DNA of 64,000 nucleotides from Hypomesus transpacificus (taxonomy: Eukaryota; Chordata; Actinopteri; Osmeriformes; Osmeridae). Made by a program: the position numbers and the translations under genes. The stretch covers positions 6,457,837 through 6,521,836 of the forward strand of contig NC_061074.1 in the NCBI RefSeq assembly GCF_021917145.1, read 5' to 3'. Under the pieces are notes generated by a model, which worked only from the letters and a program-made list of their open reading frames with translations, did not search any database and was not told the DNA's origin. Positions 47,571 to 60,261 of the stretch are shown here, in pieces; the stretch's first letter is position 1; each line of letters opens with the position of its first letter.

Positions 47571-50500
47571 CTAGTCAGTGAGGTTGTTGATATTGTTGGC
47601 GGCCCTGATTGCTGACTTCATGGCGGTCTCTATCCAGGCGTGGGGTGTGGCAGTGTGCTCGCCAGCAAAGTGGACCCGATTCTCATTTGCAAACAGCTCT
47701 GCGGCATAGTCTGTCTGCTGGTAGGGGGTGTAGATGGCAAAGGCCCCTAGGCTGTAGGGGTCCAGTCCCCACTTCTTCACCTCGCCCCCGGTGCACAGGG
47801 ATCGGATAAACTCCCCATGGATCTTCACCAGGTCTTCCAAAACCAGCGCCTTCAGCGTCTCGTTATCCACCCCCTGGAACAGTGTGGAGTCATCTGAGCA
47901 GGTGTACGACGCCAGCACCACTCCGCCTTCCGTGTTGGGGAAGCTATGGCTTGGGTAGTAGATGAAGCGGGAGGGCAGGTCTGTGATGCTCTTGCCCCCT
48001 TTGATGAAGTCATTCTCCCAGAACCTCTTGCTAAAGCTGAGGATGACCTTGGTGGAGCTGGCATAGTGCACCTAGAACACAAACTCATTTTATCAACCAA
48101 TCAAAAAGGGTTATATTGAATATTGCACTGTTGTGAATATTCAAATTACCACCAGAACCATAACTCTGACATCTAAGATGTCAGATCTTTGATACCTGAT
48201 ACAACACTATGAGTGTTGTAGCTTAATCATCTACTGTTCTTAAAACATCATGTTCTCACTTCAGGCTGCATAGGATTTTAAAAAGTCAAATAACCTCTTG
48301 GACCTCTATGTAGTCAAGTTCTCATATGGTATCTCATATTTTCCTAATCTAGGACTAAATGTGTAACACAAGGCCTGTTACAGCCCTAACCTTTCATATT
48401 CATCTTTTTTTTTTAATCTCTATGCTACACACCGAGCGTAAGGCCTCCATTTTTCGTGTGGAGAGAGGCGGCTGGAAATCAATGAAGAGGGATGCCTTGG
48501 CCGTGGCAGTGACCAAGACATAGTCAACCGTCAGGTTGGTCAGCGTGTTGGGGTTTCTCCAGTCCTGGAAGGACACAGTGACGTTGGTGCTGGTCTGGGA
48601 CACCTGCTTCACCTTGCAGTTGAACAGTATGGTGCCATTCAGATACTTGAAGAAGGACCGGGGCAGGTGTTCAAACCCATCCGTCACCTCGTAGTAACTG
48701 GACAGCACAGATGACACATCAGGATGGTTCTCAATCCAACAAATTGAGATTTTTCATTAAAATGTTTTCAGGATAAGGAACTGCCCCCTTGAAAAATGCT
48801 ATTGCACATGTGATGAGAAATACCTTTGACCATGAAAAAAAAGGGTCTCCTGTAATGACCAAATACATGATGATGATGCAATCAGCTGCTCTTACATAGT
48901 GTTGTCGTTGATGTCTGACTGGATATACAACATCTCAAGGAGTGATGTGTAGAAGAAGCTGTTTTCGTTCAGGATGTCTCCGATCATCCTCAGGCCTCCT
49001 CTGGACACATTGGCCTCCTTCACCAGGTACTCCTGCAGCAAACCCACCAGCTGCTCAGACACCTACTGTAGATACACTTTATGCCACAGGCTTTCATTTT
49101 ACTCACTGTCAGACTTCCTCTCCCACTTCCTGTCATAGAAACCCTGGCCTACATTATAATGTTAAGATTCATATGAAGACTTTAGTATGAACTTCATGCA
49201 ATACTTGTTTATTTTACCAGTGGGTCACCTGTAGCAGGATGATATTCAATCGAGGACAGAAAATACCACAGTTATGAAAAAGCATAATGTGAATAACTAC
49301 TCAGCAGAGGCTGGGTGTTGGTTCACCTTACCTTCACAGAGTAGGAGTCATATTTTTCCAACATGGCTTTACAACCAAACTTCTTCAGATAATCCCTCAA
49401 CTGAAATCAAACATGTGCAAAGTATGTTTAAAACCAGCTCCTCTGAATCATGTGACAGTGTACTAGAGCATGTCTCCTCAGCCTTCTTCCTCCTCCTCCT
49501 CCTCCTCCAACTAACCTGATCCAGAGCTGCATCAAAAAGCTGAGCTGCGGATTTCCCTTTCTCCTTGCCTTCCAGGTTGTAACCGAGCACATCTGGCTGT
49601 TCCTTTACTTTGTAGGTCCTTGCCAGCTTGCCATTCACAAAGTAGTACGTATTGATGTCATCCTGGACGAACTGGTTCAGTCTGATGTCCATTTTAGCGG
49701 CAAAGGATAATAGGATCCTGTTCAAAATGAGGCGCAAGGTTGTTGATGTGACGATAGGAAGGGAAAAACTTTCATCGATATTTAAAACGGGATTCATTTA
49801 TAAGAGGGTGAACGTAAACATAACATAAAATGAAAATTATCAGATTGAAATCTACAGATGAAGGTATCTGCTGTGTGTGGGTTGGGTTTGGGTCAGTGGC
49901 GTAACTATAGGGAGTGCAAGGAGTGCAGCTGCACTAGGGCCCGTGGCGAAAGGGGGCCCGTCCTCGATCTCACCGTTAAAGTGAGACAACTTGACCGGGC
50001 CCCTTGAGGCAATCTGACCGGGCCCCTTGCACCGCTGTAAAACCGTAAGTTGAAGATCCCATATGATCCAGTGTTATCAATTCGCAAACATTTCTCAATT
50101 ATGGTGTCAGTTATTCAGAATTATGAGCTATCACCTGCCCAATAAACATTTTAAAAACAGTCAGTGTTAACAACAGCAAATAATTAATTTTTCCTCATTT
50201 GCCTTTTGCTGAATGAAACAAATGTCGTTTTTATTAAGTAATATTGCCCTCGAAAAATAGCAAGGATGTCTGGGTAATATTGTTGTCAAAGATTCCCGCC
50301 CACCCACACACGATTGTTCCCATCCAGTTGTTGGAATACCACAGACAGTTGTTGTTGGGATACTACAGTTGTGTTGCATTAGCGTTTTGAAGCGAATTAG
50401 GCTACCCCATGCCATGCCCTTTAACATAAAAGTGGCTCCAGAAAGCGGCAGGAACGAAAAGAGCAATTTGTAAGTGGGGCAAAGCTGTCAAAACTATCCT

Positions 50501-53500
50501 CATTTGGATTGTGGCGAAGCGTGTTGAAGAGGACGCTACGTCTGACCCCCAGCTCGGCAACAGCAATGAGTGTGAAACTCAGCCACCAGGGTAGGCTAAT
50601 AATTACATAACGTTTACTGTCTGGTGTATGCAGTTGACATGGCTATTAAACGTCATAAAAATGCACATATAGGCCTAGGCTACCAGGCAGCGGCCAGGTT
50701 AGATATAGTAAACTATGTGCAGGATGTAGTCGGAAAATAGCTGAAGCTAGATAGACTAAATGTAAACTAGCATATTTAACGAACATAAAATCAAATATTC
50801 ACCATCGAAGTGACAGTTTTTTTTACTAGTACCCAGATAGCACACATGACAGATCGAAACGTCATTCATAACGTCGGATAAGCCTTGGTAAATGATCAGA
50901 TTTTCTTCTCATCTCTGTGCTCTATTTCAAATGTCGCAGATACGTCGGCTCATGACTGACTGTTCCATTATACTCATTCCGTGTTGTAGCAAGCATAATC
51001 TAGAGCCAGAGACTCGCGAGTCAGAGCCGTTCACTTTTGAAAACCGTAATCTATCTTCACATAGAAGGAGCAGTCGTTACCCTTAATTGTACATCATGAG
51101 TAGCCTAAATTTCCTTGCGCATCGCTAAACTGAAAACTCAATAATTTCGCCTGACGATAGGTCGGTAAGGGGCCCGTTGGTGAGATCTGCACTCGGGCCC
51201 GCCAAGTCCTTGTTACGCCGCTGGTTTGGGTCAAAAAGAGAGGTGTGGTTTGAAGAGGTCTGTCCTTAAACCACTGATCAGTTAACAATAATTAAAGATA
51301 ATGATTACTTTATTACTTTTATACTGTTTGAAATGTTCTGAATGTAATAAACAATGTTTGATCAATACCATGCTATATTAGGTTCATGAGCATATAACCC
51401 TTGGTTATGTCCAGGAGATAAATATGCCTATTTATTAATTGTTTCTTGTATCATTGATAAACTGTCTTTATGTTGTTTTCTTATGCCTGCATAAGCCATA
51501 AGTTAGTTACTTGTAAGTGTTGGAAAAATTGAAGATGTAACTGTTATCCTGTAATAAGAATGATTCTGTGTTCCCTGCTTGGCATCTATCCTATTGTTTA
51601 GTCATCCACGGAGAAATGCTCTGAAGTTTCAATCATTTGGATAGTTTTTTATTATATTACTCAAAATCAAATACTTCTGAATGGAGCAAAGTGGATTGAC
51701 TACAACCACTAAAAGGAACAACCTGAGGGACTGAAGCCCAAGGAGAGCAGAAGTATTTTGGGCTACTCTCCAAGACTGACCACAGGCAAGCAAAGCTAAA
51801 GCTTGTTCCCTGTAGAACTATGGCTTGCAACGACTGCAAACAACTTACTCAGAGGATAGTCAAACTGGAGTTAAGAGTCAGAACCCTCATAGATATCAGA
51901 GAGACCGAAGACTTTATAGATTCCTTGCTACCTAGCCAGGAGGCTAAGCTACCGGCTAATGAGCAACCCTTGGAAACAGCTTTCTTTCCACCAGCCGGTG
52001 GACCGGATGAGTCATGGCCTGCTCTCGGCACTAAACCAAAGAGGCCCAGCGCCGCTTCTACTTTCATCGGAGATGGGACTGTCACCAAGGATAAAAAGCG
52101 AGGCATAAACTCTTCCCACATCACCTCTCCTCCTGTCCCACTCAGAAACAGATTCGAAACACTGGGAACTTCCTTGTGTGTGGAATCCAAGGCGAAGAGG
52201 CACAGGAGTGCTAGCCACGCAGCTTACAAACATGAAGGGCCCAGATCACCGACACACCATGATGGTAGCTACTACACACATGCAAATCCATCACATCATC
52301 GTCTGCTGCGACCGGGAGTCCCCCATTTCACTCCAAGCCCCTCTCGGACCATTCGGGGTGCTGTTCGACCCCCCATCAGGCCTAATCAGACAACAATACC
52401 ACAGGATTATCAACTTCCAAGGTATGCTAAGACTACCCACAACCCATCAGCACTTAGAGGAGCTAACGCTGCCAGCACTTTAGAATCTACTGCTAGCACT
52501 GACACAATGGCTGACCTTGGTCTAGCAAAAGGTCCTATCATTTCTAACCCAAATAAGCTAAGAACTGGCTCCGCAGCTACTGACAAGGCAAACGTTAGAA
52601 ATGCAAACACAATACCACATATGGCCACCATCTTGATTGGAGATGCCATGACAGCACATGTTAAACTGGCAAAGACAGAAATATTTGTCTTAGCAACACA
52701 TCTGTCGAGGAACTGTCGTCAGAGGTACAAACAATCCTCAACAATAAACCAAACAACCCTAAGATTATCATCCACACTGGCTCGTTTGATATCCTACACA
52801 AGAAAACTGGCACTGAGATACTTAAAAAACATTTCACCCAGCTACTGAACACACTCAACAGATATCAAGATGTATTTATCAGTGGACCGATTGCATGCTT
52901 TCGCAGAGGAAAAGAAGCCTTCAGTCGACTACTATATTTCAACACATGGTTGGCATCTGTCTGTCTGGCACACAAACTGAGATTTATCGATAATTTCAAT
53001 GTGTTCTGGAACTGTGCAGACCGTTTTCAAGCTGACGGACTCCACCCAAACCGTAGAGGATCTCGACTACTAACAGCAAACATCAGTCACGTGCTCCTGA
53101 CCACAAATCAAGTTGCTCCCCCTATCCCTGTTATGTCTAAGCTGACTGACTCATCCCAAACAACCTCCCATGGAACAGAACAGAACATTCAAACAGCCTC
53201 CTGCAAGGACATGGGCCTTGCACAGATCTGCACCCCCCGGATGAATTCCCTTGTGATGGAACAGCTCAGTGACATAGACTTTCCCAAAGAAAAGTTACGC
53301 TAGGACAGCCACCATGCTATTTCATTAGACATACCGGTCATCATCACAAACAGAAAATGGCATGGTAAAATGCATGGTTACAAACCTGAAACTAGTGTTA
53401 GAAGTCACAGAACTATCCATATTCTTCCAACAGATTTATCAACCCATGTTTTATCTGTTAATACCCCACAGATGAAACTGGCCCTTCTCAATGTTAGATC

Positions 53501-56500
53501 ACTAAATAACAAAACATTTCTAGTTAATGATCTGATCAAAGAAAACAACTTAGACTGCATCTGTCTAACAGAAACCTGGCTAAACAATGACACGGCAACA
53601 GCAACTTTGATAGAAGCGTGTCCGCCCGATTACAGCTTTCACCAAGTTTCTAGGAAATCAAAAAAAGGTGGAGGAGTCGCAGCAATTTTCTCCTCTAAAC
53701 TGTTGTTCAAAATTACTGAGCTAGGTGAATTCACATCATATGAATATCTTGCTATAGAGCTCAAAACCGAATAAATACTTTTTGTTATTATATATTGGCC
53801 ACCCAAGCACTCGCCAATATTCATACAAGAATTCTCTGAACTATTATCACTATGTGTCACTAGATATGACAAAGTAGTTTTAAACGGAGACTTAAATATC
53901 CAAGTAAATAAAAAAGCAGACCCAAGTACTATTGAGCTCTTAAATCTCCTCGACAGCTTTGATCTAACTCAACACATAACAGACCCAACACACCAGCACG
54001 GAAACACACTAGATCTAGTGATAACAACTGGACTAAATATCAATAATATTTCGATAACTGATCTACCCCTCTCAGACCATCATTATATACTTTTTAATGT
54101 GGAAATCATCCTAACAAAAAACACAAAAGAATTCTTAGTCCAAAGAAGAAATTTTGACGATTCAGCTGTGATGAAATTTTCGGAACAATTCGCTCTATAT
54201 GAGCGAACTAATCATGATTGCTCTCTGAATGAAATGGTAGAGAACCTCAATGATGCACTATTAACTGTGTTAGACTCTGTTGCACCACTAAAAACCAAAA
54301 AGAAGTGCACAAGCAGAACCTCCCCATGGCTGAGAAATAAAAATGTTAGTGAAACGAAAAGAAAATGCCGTGCAGCAGAGAGAAAATGGAGGAAAACAAA
54401 GATCACTATCCACTACAATATCTACAAAGATACACTAACCACCTATAACAAGACCACCCGTCTAGCAAGGAGAGAATATTTCTCCAACATTATAACAGAA
54501 AATGCCAGAAATTCCAGAGTTCTTTTCTCCACCATTGACCAGCTGTTAAACACTGTCCCTGTCCCACCCCCATCCTCAGCAGTTAAATGTGAAGAGCTCG
54601 CTTTGTTCTTCAAGAACAAAATAACTCTGATCAGAGCTAGTATAATTAATAGTGGGGTCGAAACTGACATCAGTAGATTCTGCAACATAACCATGAGCAC
54701 ATTTACCTGTATCACACTTAGTGAACTTTCCAAAATTGTCAGCGAATCTAACTCCACAACCTCAGATATTGATCCTATACCCACAACATTCTTTAAGCGA
54801 GTGTTTGATAGTGTCTCAGGTCCGGTGCTAGAGATTATAAACACATCCCTTAGAACTGGCGTCTTCCCAGATGCATTCAAAACAGCTGTTGTAAAGCCCC
54901 TATTAAAGAAACCCAAATTGGATAACAGTCTACTTGCAAATTACAGACCAATATCAAACCTTCCATTTATTAGTAAAGTACTGGAAAAGATAGTTTTAGT
55001 CCAATTAAATTATTTTCTCGAAGAAAATAACATTCTGGAAGTCTCGCAGTCAGGTTTCAGGAAATATCACAGTACTGAAACTGCTCTCACCAAAATAATT
55101 AGCGACCTCAGATTAAACTCTGATGCAAATAAAGTCTCTATCCTTATCCTGCTAGATCTTAGTGCAGCATTTGATACCATTGATCACGACATCCTAATCA
55201 ATAGACTGGAAAAGCTTATTGGGTTCACGGATAGTGTATTGAACTGGATAAAATCATATACAGTGCCCTCCAAAAGTATTGGAACAGTGAGGCGAATTCC
55301 TTTATTTTTGCTGTAGACTGAAAACATTTGGGCTTGACATCAAATAATGAACGTGAGACCAGAGATCAACGTTTCAGCTTTTATTTCCAGGTATTTACAT
55401 CAGGATCTGATGCACAAATTAGAAAATATCACCTTTTTGTTCGAACCCACCCATTTGTCACGTGAGCAAAAGTATTGGAACATATGACTGACAGGTGTGT
55501 TTTGTTGCCCAGGTGTGTCCTATTACATACATTATTCAATCAATAAATACCACTGAATGTCTACACTCAGGTTCAGATTGGGTAAGATAGGTTTTGTCTA
55601 TGCAGACTGTATTCAGAGGTGAAAACAACATGAAAACCGGAGCGCTGTCTTTGGGTGAAAAACAAGCAATTGTGAGTCTTAGAGAAGATGGAAAATCAAT
55701 CAGAGCCATTGCAGAAACATTGGCCATAGCCAGTACAACCATTTGGAATGTCCTGAAGAAGAAGAAAACTACTGGTGTACTAAGTAACAGACGTCGAACA
55801 GGTAGACCAAGGAAAACATCAGCAGTTGATGACAGAAACATTGTAAGAGCTGTAAAGAAAGACCCTAAAACAACTGTTAGTGAGATCAGCAACAACCTCC
55901 AGATGGCAGGAGTGAAGGTATCACTATCTACTGTTCGCAGAAGACTTCATGAACAAAAGTACAAGGGCTACACCAGAAGATGCAAACCACTCATTAGCAA
56001 GAAGAATAGGAAGGCCAGGCTGGAATTTGCCAAAAGGTACAGAGATGAACCTCAAAAATTCTGGGACAAAGTTTTATGGACTGATGAGACAAAGATTAAC
56101 TTTTACCAAAGTGATGGAAAGGCTAAAGTTTGGAGAAAGAAAGGAACTGCTCATGATCCCAAACACACAAGCTCATCTGTGAAACACGGTGGAGGTAATG
56201 TCATGGCTTGGGCTTGCATGGCTTCTTCTGGGACGGGCTCATTAATCTTCATTGAGGATGTAACACATGATGGCAGCAGCAAAATGAACTCGGAAGTCTA
56301 CAGAAACATTTTGTCTGCCAATTTAAGGAAAGATGCAACCAAACTGATTGGCAGAGCCTTCATCATGCAGCAAGATAACGACCCAAAACACACTGCCAAA
56401 ACAACAAAGGAGTTCATCAGGGGCAAGAAATGGAAGGTATTAGACTGGCCAAGTCAATCTCCAGACTTAAACCCTATAGAGCATGCATTTTACCTGCTTA

Positions 56501-59500
56501 AGAGGAGACTGAAGGGAGGAACCCCACAAAACAAACAACAACTGAAAGAGGCTGCAGTGAAAGCCTGGGAAAGCATCAAAAAGGAAGAATGCAAAAGTTT
56601 GGTGACGTCAATGGGTCACAGACTTGCTGCAGTTATTGAAAGCAAAGGATTTGCAACTAAATATTAAGTCTTATTCACTTAAATATGTTTTAAGTATATC
56701 TGTTCCAATACTTTTGATCACATGACAAATGGGTGGATTCAAACAAAATGTGATATTTTCTTAGTTGTGCATCAGATCCTGATGTAAATACCTGGAAATA
56801 AAAGCTGAAACGTTGATCTCTGGTCTCACGTTCATTATTTGATGTCAAGCCCAATTGTTTTCAGTCTACAGCAAAAATAAAGGAATTCGCCTCACTGTTC
56901 CAATACTTTTGGAGGGCACTGTATCACAGGAAGGAAGTTTTATGTTAGTTTAGAAGTCCATAGGTCTAAGAAACATGAGAACTGCTATGGGGTTGCTCAA
57001 GGAAGCTGCCTAGGTCCATTACTTTTTCTCTTAATATGTTACCACTCGGCGACATAATCAGAGAACATAACATAGATTTCCATAGCTATGCGGACGACAC
57101 ACAACATATATATCCACTGAAACCAACGATGCAAAGGCCATCAATTCCATTACCAACTGCCTGTTGGCAATAAACAAATGGATGAATGATAACTTTCTTA
57201 AATTAAATGAAGACAAAACCGAAGTCCTACTATGTGGCCCCAAATCCAAAAGAGAGATGCTTACTAAGAATCTAGGAGGCTTAACCCCCTGTCTTAAACC
57301 AGAGGTGACGAGTCTCGGTGTAATCCTGGACTCAGATTTGGATTTCAACTCTCGCATAAATAAAGTGACCAAAACAGCTTTCTTTCACCTGAGGAATATA
57401 GCAAAGGTACGACCATTCATGAACCAAAATAATGCAGAAAAGTTAATTCATGCTTTTATATCCAGCCGGCTGGACTACTGTAACGCACTTTTCACTGGTC
57501 TTCCCAAGAAAACCACTGAAAGATTACAGATCATTCAAAATTCTGCAGCTAGATTATTAACCAAAACTAAAAGGAGAGAACACATTAGTCCTGTCCTAGC
57601 TACTTTACACTGGCTCCCTGTTACCTTCAGAATTGACTTTAAGGTCCTTTTCCTCATATACAAAGCTCTACACGGAAAAGGACCTAGCTACATTGCTAAC
57701 TCCCTTATAAACTACACACCAGCTAGAACACTGCGATCATCAAATGCAGGCCTATTAGAGGTCACCAGAAGCAGTCATAAGAAGATTGGTGATTCCGCCT
57801 TTGCTAATTATGCCCCAAAACTATGGAACAAATTATCCATAAATATTAGGGAAGCAAACACGCTAGACATTTTTAAAAGACAGCTTAAAACCTACCTTTT
57901 TACCGAAGCATTTAAGTAATTTTATCTCAGAAGGGTTTTACTACTTTTATTAGTTATATTAATGTTGCTATTTTAATTATAGTTTTTATCACTTGTATTA
58001 TTGTTTTTATTGATTTTATGTAAAGCACCTTGAGCTACAATTCTTGTATGAAATGTGCTATATAAATAAACTCTTACTTACTTACTTACTTACTTCAGCA
58101 TTCCTTGCCAGCAGAGAACCCTCTCCCCACATGACCTATACATGACACTAGGCTTACGTAGACAAACTGACCTAGGTTGACCATTAGTATGCTAGAGGCG
58201 CAATAAGTGAATCATATGGTCAAGCCTAGGGTCAAAGAACTCTGTAAGTTTCCACGTGCACGCGCACTCTGTCTCTGTGATCGATCATATTGACAGCTGA
58301 TATGCAGGGGAGGAGACTTCTCACCAATAAATAGTCTTACTTGAAGACTTGTGAACCAGACAAACTTTGTAGCACAATGGCGTGTGATGTTTTTGTCTCA
58401 TTGTGGGCCGGCCGCAAGTAATAAAGCTTTCTTAAACCTTGTTCACCGACTGACTGTGCAATGCTTGAAAGATTAATATTTCTGACAGTAAGGTGCGACT
58501 AGGAAAAGGCCTGTGTCACTAACGTAGGTCAGAGGTCACAATATTGCCAAAGTGTAATGCCATACTACTTTGAATTAGGAAAATAGAAGGAGCAACAAGG
58601 CCCTTTCTAGGAGCCCTATCAAAAGACCTGAACAGAAGCTATCTACCATGCATTGTTCTTTTTCTGTGCCTGCGAATGCTAATCTTCTTGTATCCTCCCA
58701 TATTCTGATACCATATACTCCCTTGATTTCCTGTATTCATTGTCCAGTCTTCTGAGATCCTTGACTTGAGTGTATCAGACACCTGCACCTTACATATGTA
58801 ATAAATACGTTGATTTTGTCTTGAACTTGTCTTAACTGTTCCCTTCATTGACATGGTACTTTCACAGTGATTGGGTATTATCTAATACGTTATTGAATAA
58901 AGGGAGAGGGAACTGACTTGTGGAAACTGGGGATTCTCATGGCTCCCAGCTCTGCATACCAGCCTTCCCGTTGGTTCCTGAAGGTCTGCACACGGCCACC
59001 AACACGATTACTGGCCTCGATAATGGTCACCTGTTCACACAAAAACACTGATGTGGGTTAGTAACCAAACATATTATACATAACTATTGCTTTAGAATTA
59101 GTCACTATTGTAAATTCGACATCATCACAAATCCAGTGGAAAATAACACCGAAGAACTACATGTGTACATTTCCTAGCACAGAAGATCAGGAGAACAGGA
59201 TCGTAATTATTGTGTAGTGTGTCATGCAGGTTGTCTCAGGACAGATCTAGTCTGCTGTACCTTGTGTCCTGCATCCTCCAGAAACTTAGCGGCAGTCAGT
59301 CCAGACATCCCCCCACCAATAATGGCTACATGATGAGGGGTCTTGGTGGGGGGCAGCCCATTCTCCACAATGTCCAGCAGCTCTGAGTAGTCTGAGTCCT
59401 GGAGACAATCAAATAGATCGTCCTGGAAGGATCCACTCACAGTGTAGACTAGGCATATTATAGCCAATATGGCCACGGGAACTGCACAGGCACCAGAAAA

Positions 59501-60261
59501 GAGAAGAAATAGAAATAACCTAATCAATTATTATTAGACACAAACAGTATTTTTTCATGACCAACTTTAAAATAAAAATAGAAACTGACAGATGTGTTTT
59601 GATCAACATTGACTGGAGAACTTTAAGTGTCACTTTCCTTTCTGCCAGAGAATATATCAAGAAATTCAAACAATTGCTGATCTTGTTTATTCTAATGAGA
59701 AGAACTTTAGGGTTTAATGGGAATATTATATGCAATGAAATAGAAACCTGTAGTGGAATGAGCTACCTCGTTTTTTAATGAAACGTTCAACCAAGAAGTG
59801 AGAATAGACATGGGCACCTAAACCAACAGTAGCTAAATTGACACAATCAATTAATTAAAATCCTGATATATATTTGTGCAAATCCTGCAAGTAGTCAGGA
59901 AGGTTGTATTCAAACGGCGTTCTGCGTTCCAATCTTGTCAAATATGTGTCCTTGATGTCTACGTTTATATGCAAAAATAACTGGAGCAGCATGGGGAAAT
60001 AACAAAAAAAGTATACCATCAAGATAGCGCTCCGAGCCAAGACAGAGTTAGATGCTTTGATACAATTAAACATTAATGAAAGTTGGCTGTTTAGGATGCA
60101 GCCTGTGGCATAGGCTACTTAGAACAATCTTTTAAATAAATGTAACCTAAATATTGACACAAATCCAATATAGACGTGGTAAAGACAAACCAATAACTTA
60201 AAAGAAGGCTTTTCTTTCTGATATTTCGATCATTCAACTCACAAAATTTGCAGAGCGCCAT
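47571..60261 (-). CDS. Secreted L-amino-acid oxidase (IL4I1/LAAO family flavoenzyme)
   Basis: LAAOs deaminate L-amino acids to 2-oxo acids, ammonia and hydrogen peroxide; fish forms act in mucus and serum as antibacterial enzymes. Eight exons: 60243-60261, 59261-59481, 58918-59030, 49516-49717, 49332-49400, 48896-49032, 48433-48697 and 47571-48071. They sum to 1527 nt, or 508 residues. Residues 1-23 form a signal peptide ([20 protein letters not shown]). The FAD dinucleotide motif [12 protein letters not shown] is at about 60-71, followed by EASNRVGGR and ELGAMR. The C-terminal FAD segment [19 protein letters not shown] is kept. I chose the 19-base first exon because it joins the pyrimidine-rich acceptor at 59481 in frame; no ATG exists upstream in exon 2. 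Intron 3 is 9.2 kb and hosts a hAT, a LINE and a Tc1. Exon 7 has a weak donor, TCG|GTGTGT. Orthology to mammalian IL4I1 versus a fish-specific LAAO is undecided. Confidence 0.9.
49894..51223. mobile_element. hAT element with 8-bp target duplication, in oxidase intron 3
   Basis: Ends CAGTGGCGTAAC and GTTACGCCGCTG are inverted repeats with one mismatch. GTTTGGGT flanks both sides (49886-49893 and 51224-51231). GGGCCC-containing subterminal motifs occur at both ends (near 49940-50030 and 51170-51200). No full transposase is present. Around 50440-50590 there is possible coding remnant (SGSRKRKEQF-like in one frame) that resembles the basic N-terminus of hAT proteins, but the identification is weak. 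Confidence 0.88.
51820..53303 (+). pseudogene. LINE ORF1 relic with SGNH-hydrolase (esterase) domain
   Basis: The first frame starts [20 protein letters not shown], a short coiled-coil-like segment, and reaches a [10 protein letters not shown] block (the GDS-type motif) near 52640. It then shifts frame near 52690. In the second frame the domain continues with [21 protein letters not shown] and the catalytic block [13 protein letters not shown] near 53040, ending at 53303. This esterase is characteristic of CR1/L2 ORF1 proteins. The frameshift makes the copy non-functional. Confidence 0.8.
55261..56921 (+). mobile_element. Tc1-like transposon, copy 2, structurally intact
   Basis: The element is 1661 bp with the same ends and four IR/DR motifs as copy 1, flanked by TA (55259-55260 and 56922-56923). 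It is inserted in the LINE reverse transcriptase and the transposase is uninterrupted. Confidence 0.96.
55594..56667 (+). CDS. Tc1-family transposase, uninterrupted, DD34E
   Basis: The 357-codon frame has an N-terminal helix-turn-helix pair ([20 protein letters not shown] ... [10 protein letters not shown]), a GRPRK AT-hook-like linker near residue 75, a second DNA-binding region ([17 protein letters not shown]), and the catalytic domain. The catalytic residues are D in WTDETK, D in QQDNDPKHT, and E in NPIEHAF. Counting from QQD to that E leaves 34 residues, so the triad is DD34E. The usual fish Tc1 protein is about 340 residues. The ATG at 55630 (MKTGALSLG) may be the real start, giving 345. 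Activity is not shown. Confidence 0.93.
   Translation: MSMQTVFRGENNMKTGALSLGEKQAIVSLREDGKSIRAIAETLAIASTTIWNVLKKKKTTGVLSNRRRTGRPRKTSAVDDRNIVRAVKKDPKTTVSEISNNLQMAGVKVSLSTVRRRLHEQKYKGYTRRCKPLISKKNRKARLEFAKRYRDEPQKFWDKVLWTDETKINFYQSDGKAKVWRKKGTAHDPKHTSSSVKHGGGNVMAWACMASSGTGSLIFIEDVTHDGSSKMNSEVYRNILSANLRKDATKLIGRAFIMQQDNDPKHTAKTTKEFIRGKKWKVLDWPSQSPDLNPIEHAFYLLKRRLKGGTPQNKQQLKEAAVKAWESIKKEECKSLVTSMGHRLAAVIESKGFATKY

Larger units (their letters stand above)
53370..57919 (+). pseudogene. LINE ORF2 relic: endonuclease and reverse transcriptase
   Basis: An APE-type endonuclease begins at [14 protein letters not shown] and includes CLTETWLN and GGGVAAIF. It is broken by a stop at 53772-53774, then continues with [20 protein letters not shown] and LPLSDHHYI. 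Reverse transcriptase motifs follow: [23 protein letters not shown] and [13 protein letters not shown], ending at the Tc1 insertion. Beyond it are remnants of [13 protein letters not shown] and a frameshifted YADDT, then an open C-terminal part (57164-57919) with [13 protein letters not shown]. Several stops and frameshifts make it inactive. Confidence 0.85.
51640..58095 (+). mobile_element. L2-clade LINE, near full length, decayed, split by Tc1
   Basis: The order of parts is ORF1 (coiled region plus SGNH esterase), endonuclease, reverse transcriptase, and a 3' end AATGTGCTATATAAATAAA followed by (CTTA)n. The Tc1 at 55261-56921 interrupts the reverse transcriptase. Without it the LINE is about 4.8 kb. 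The 5' boundary is approximate and I saw no clear target duplication. It lies in sense opposite to the host gene. Confidence 0.85.

Noticed and set aside
59855..60073. 72-codon ATG frame in oxidase intron 1 with a hydrophobic segment, as an alternative first exon
   Set aside because: The only plausible donor (ATG|GTATAC) has phase 0 and does not fit either acceptor of exon 2; no family resemblance was seen.
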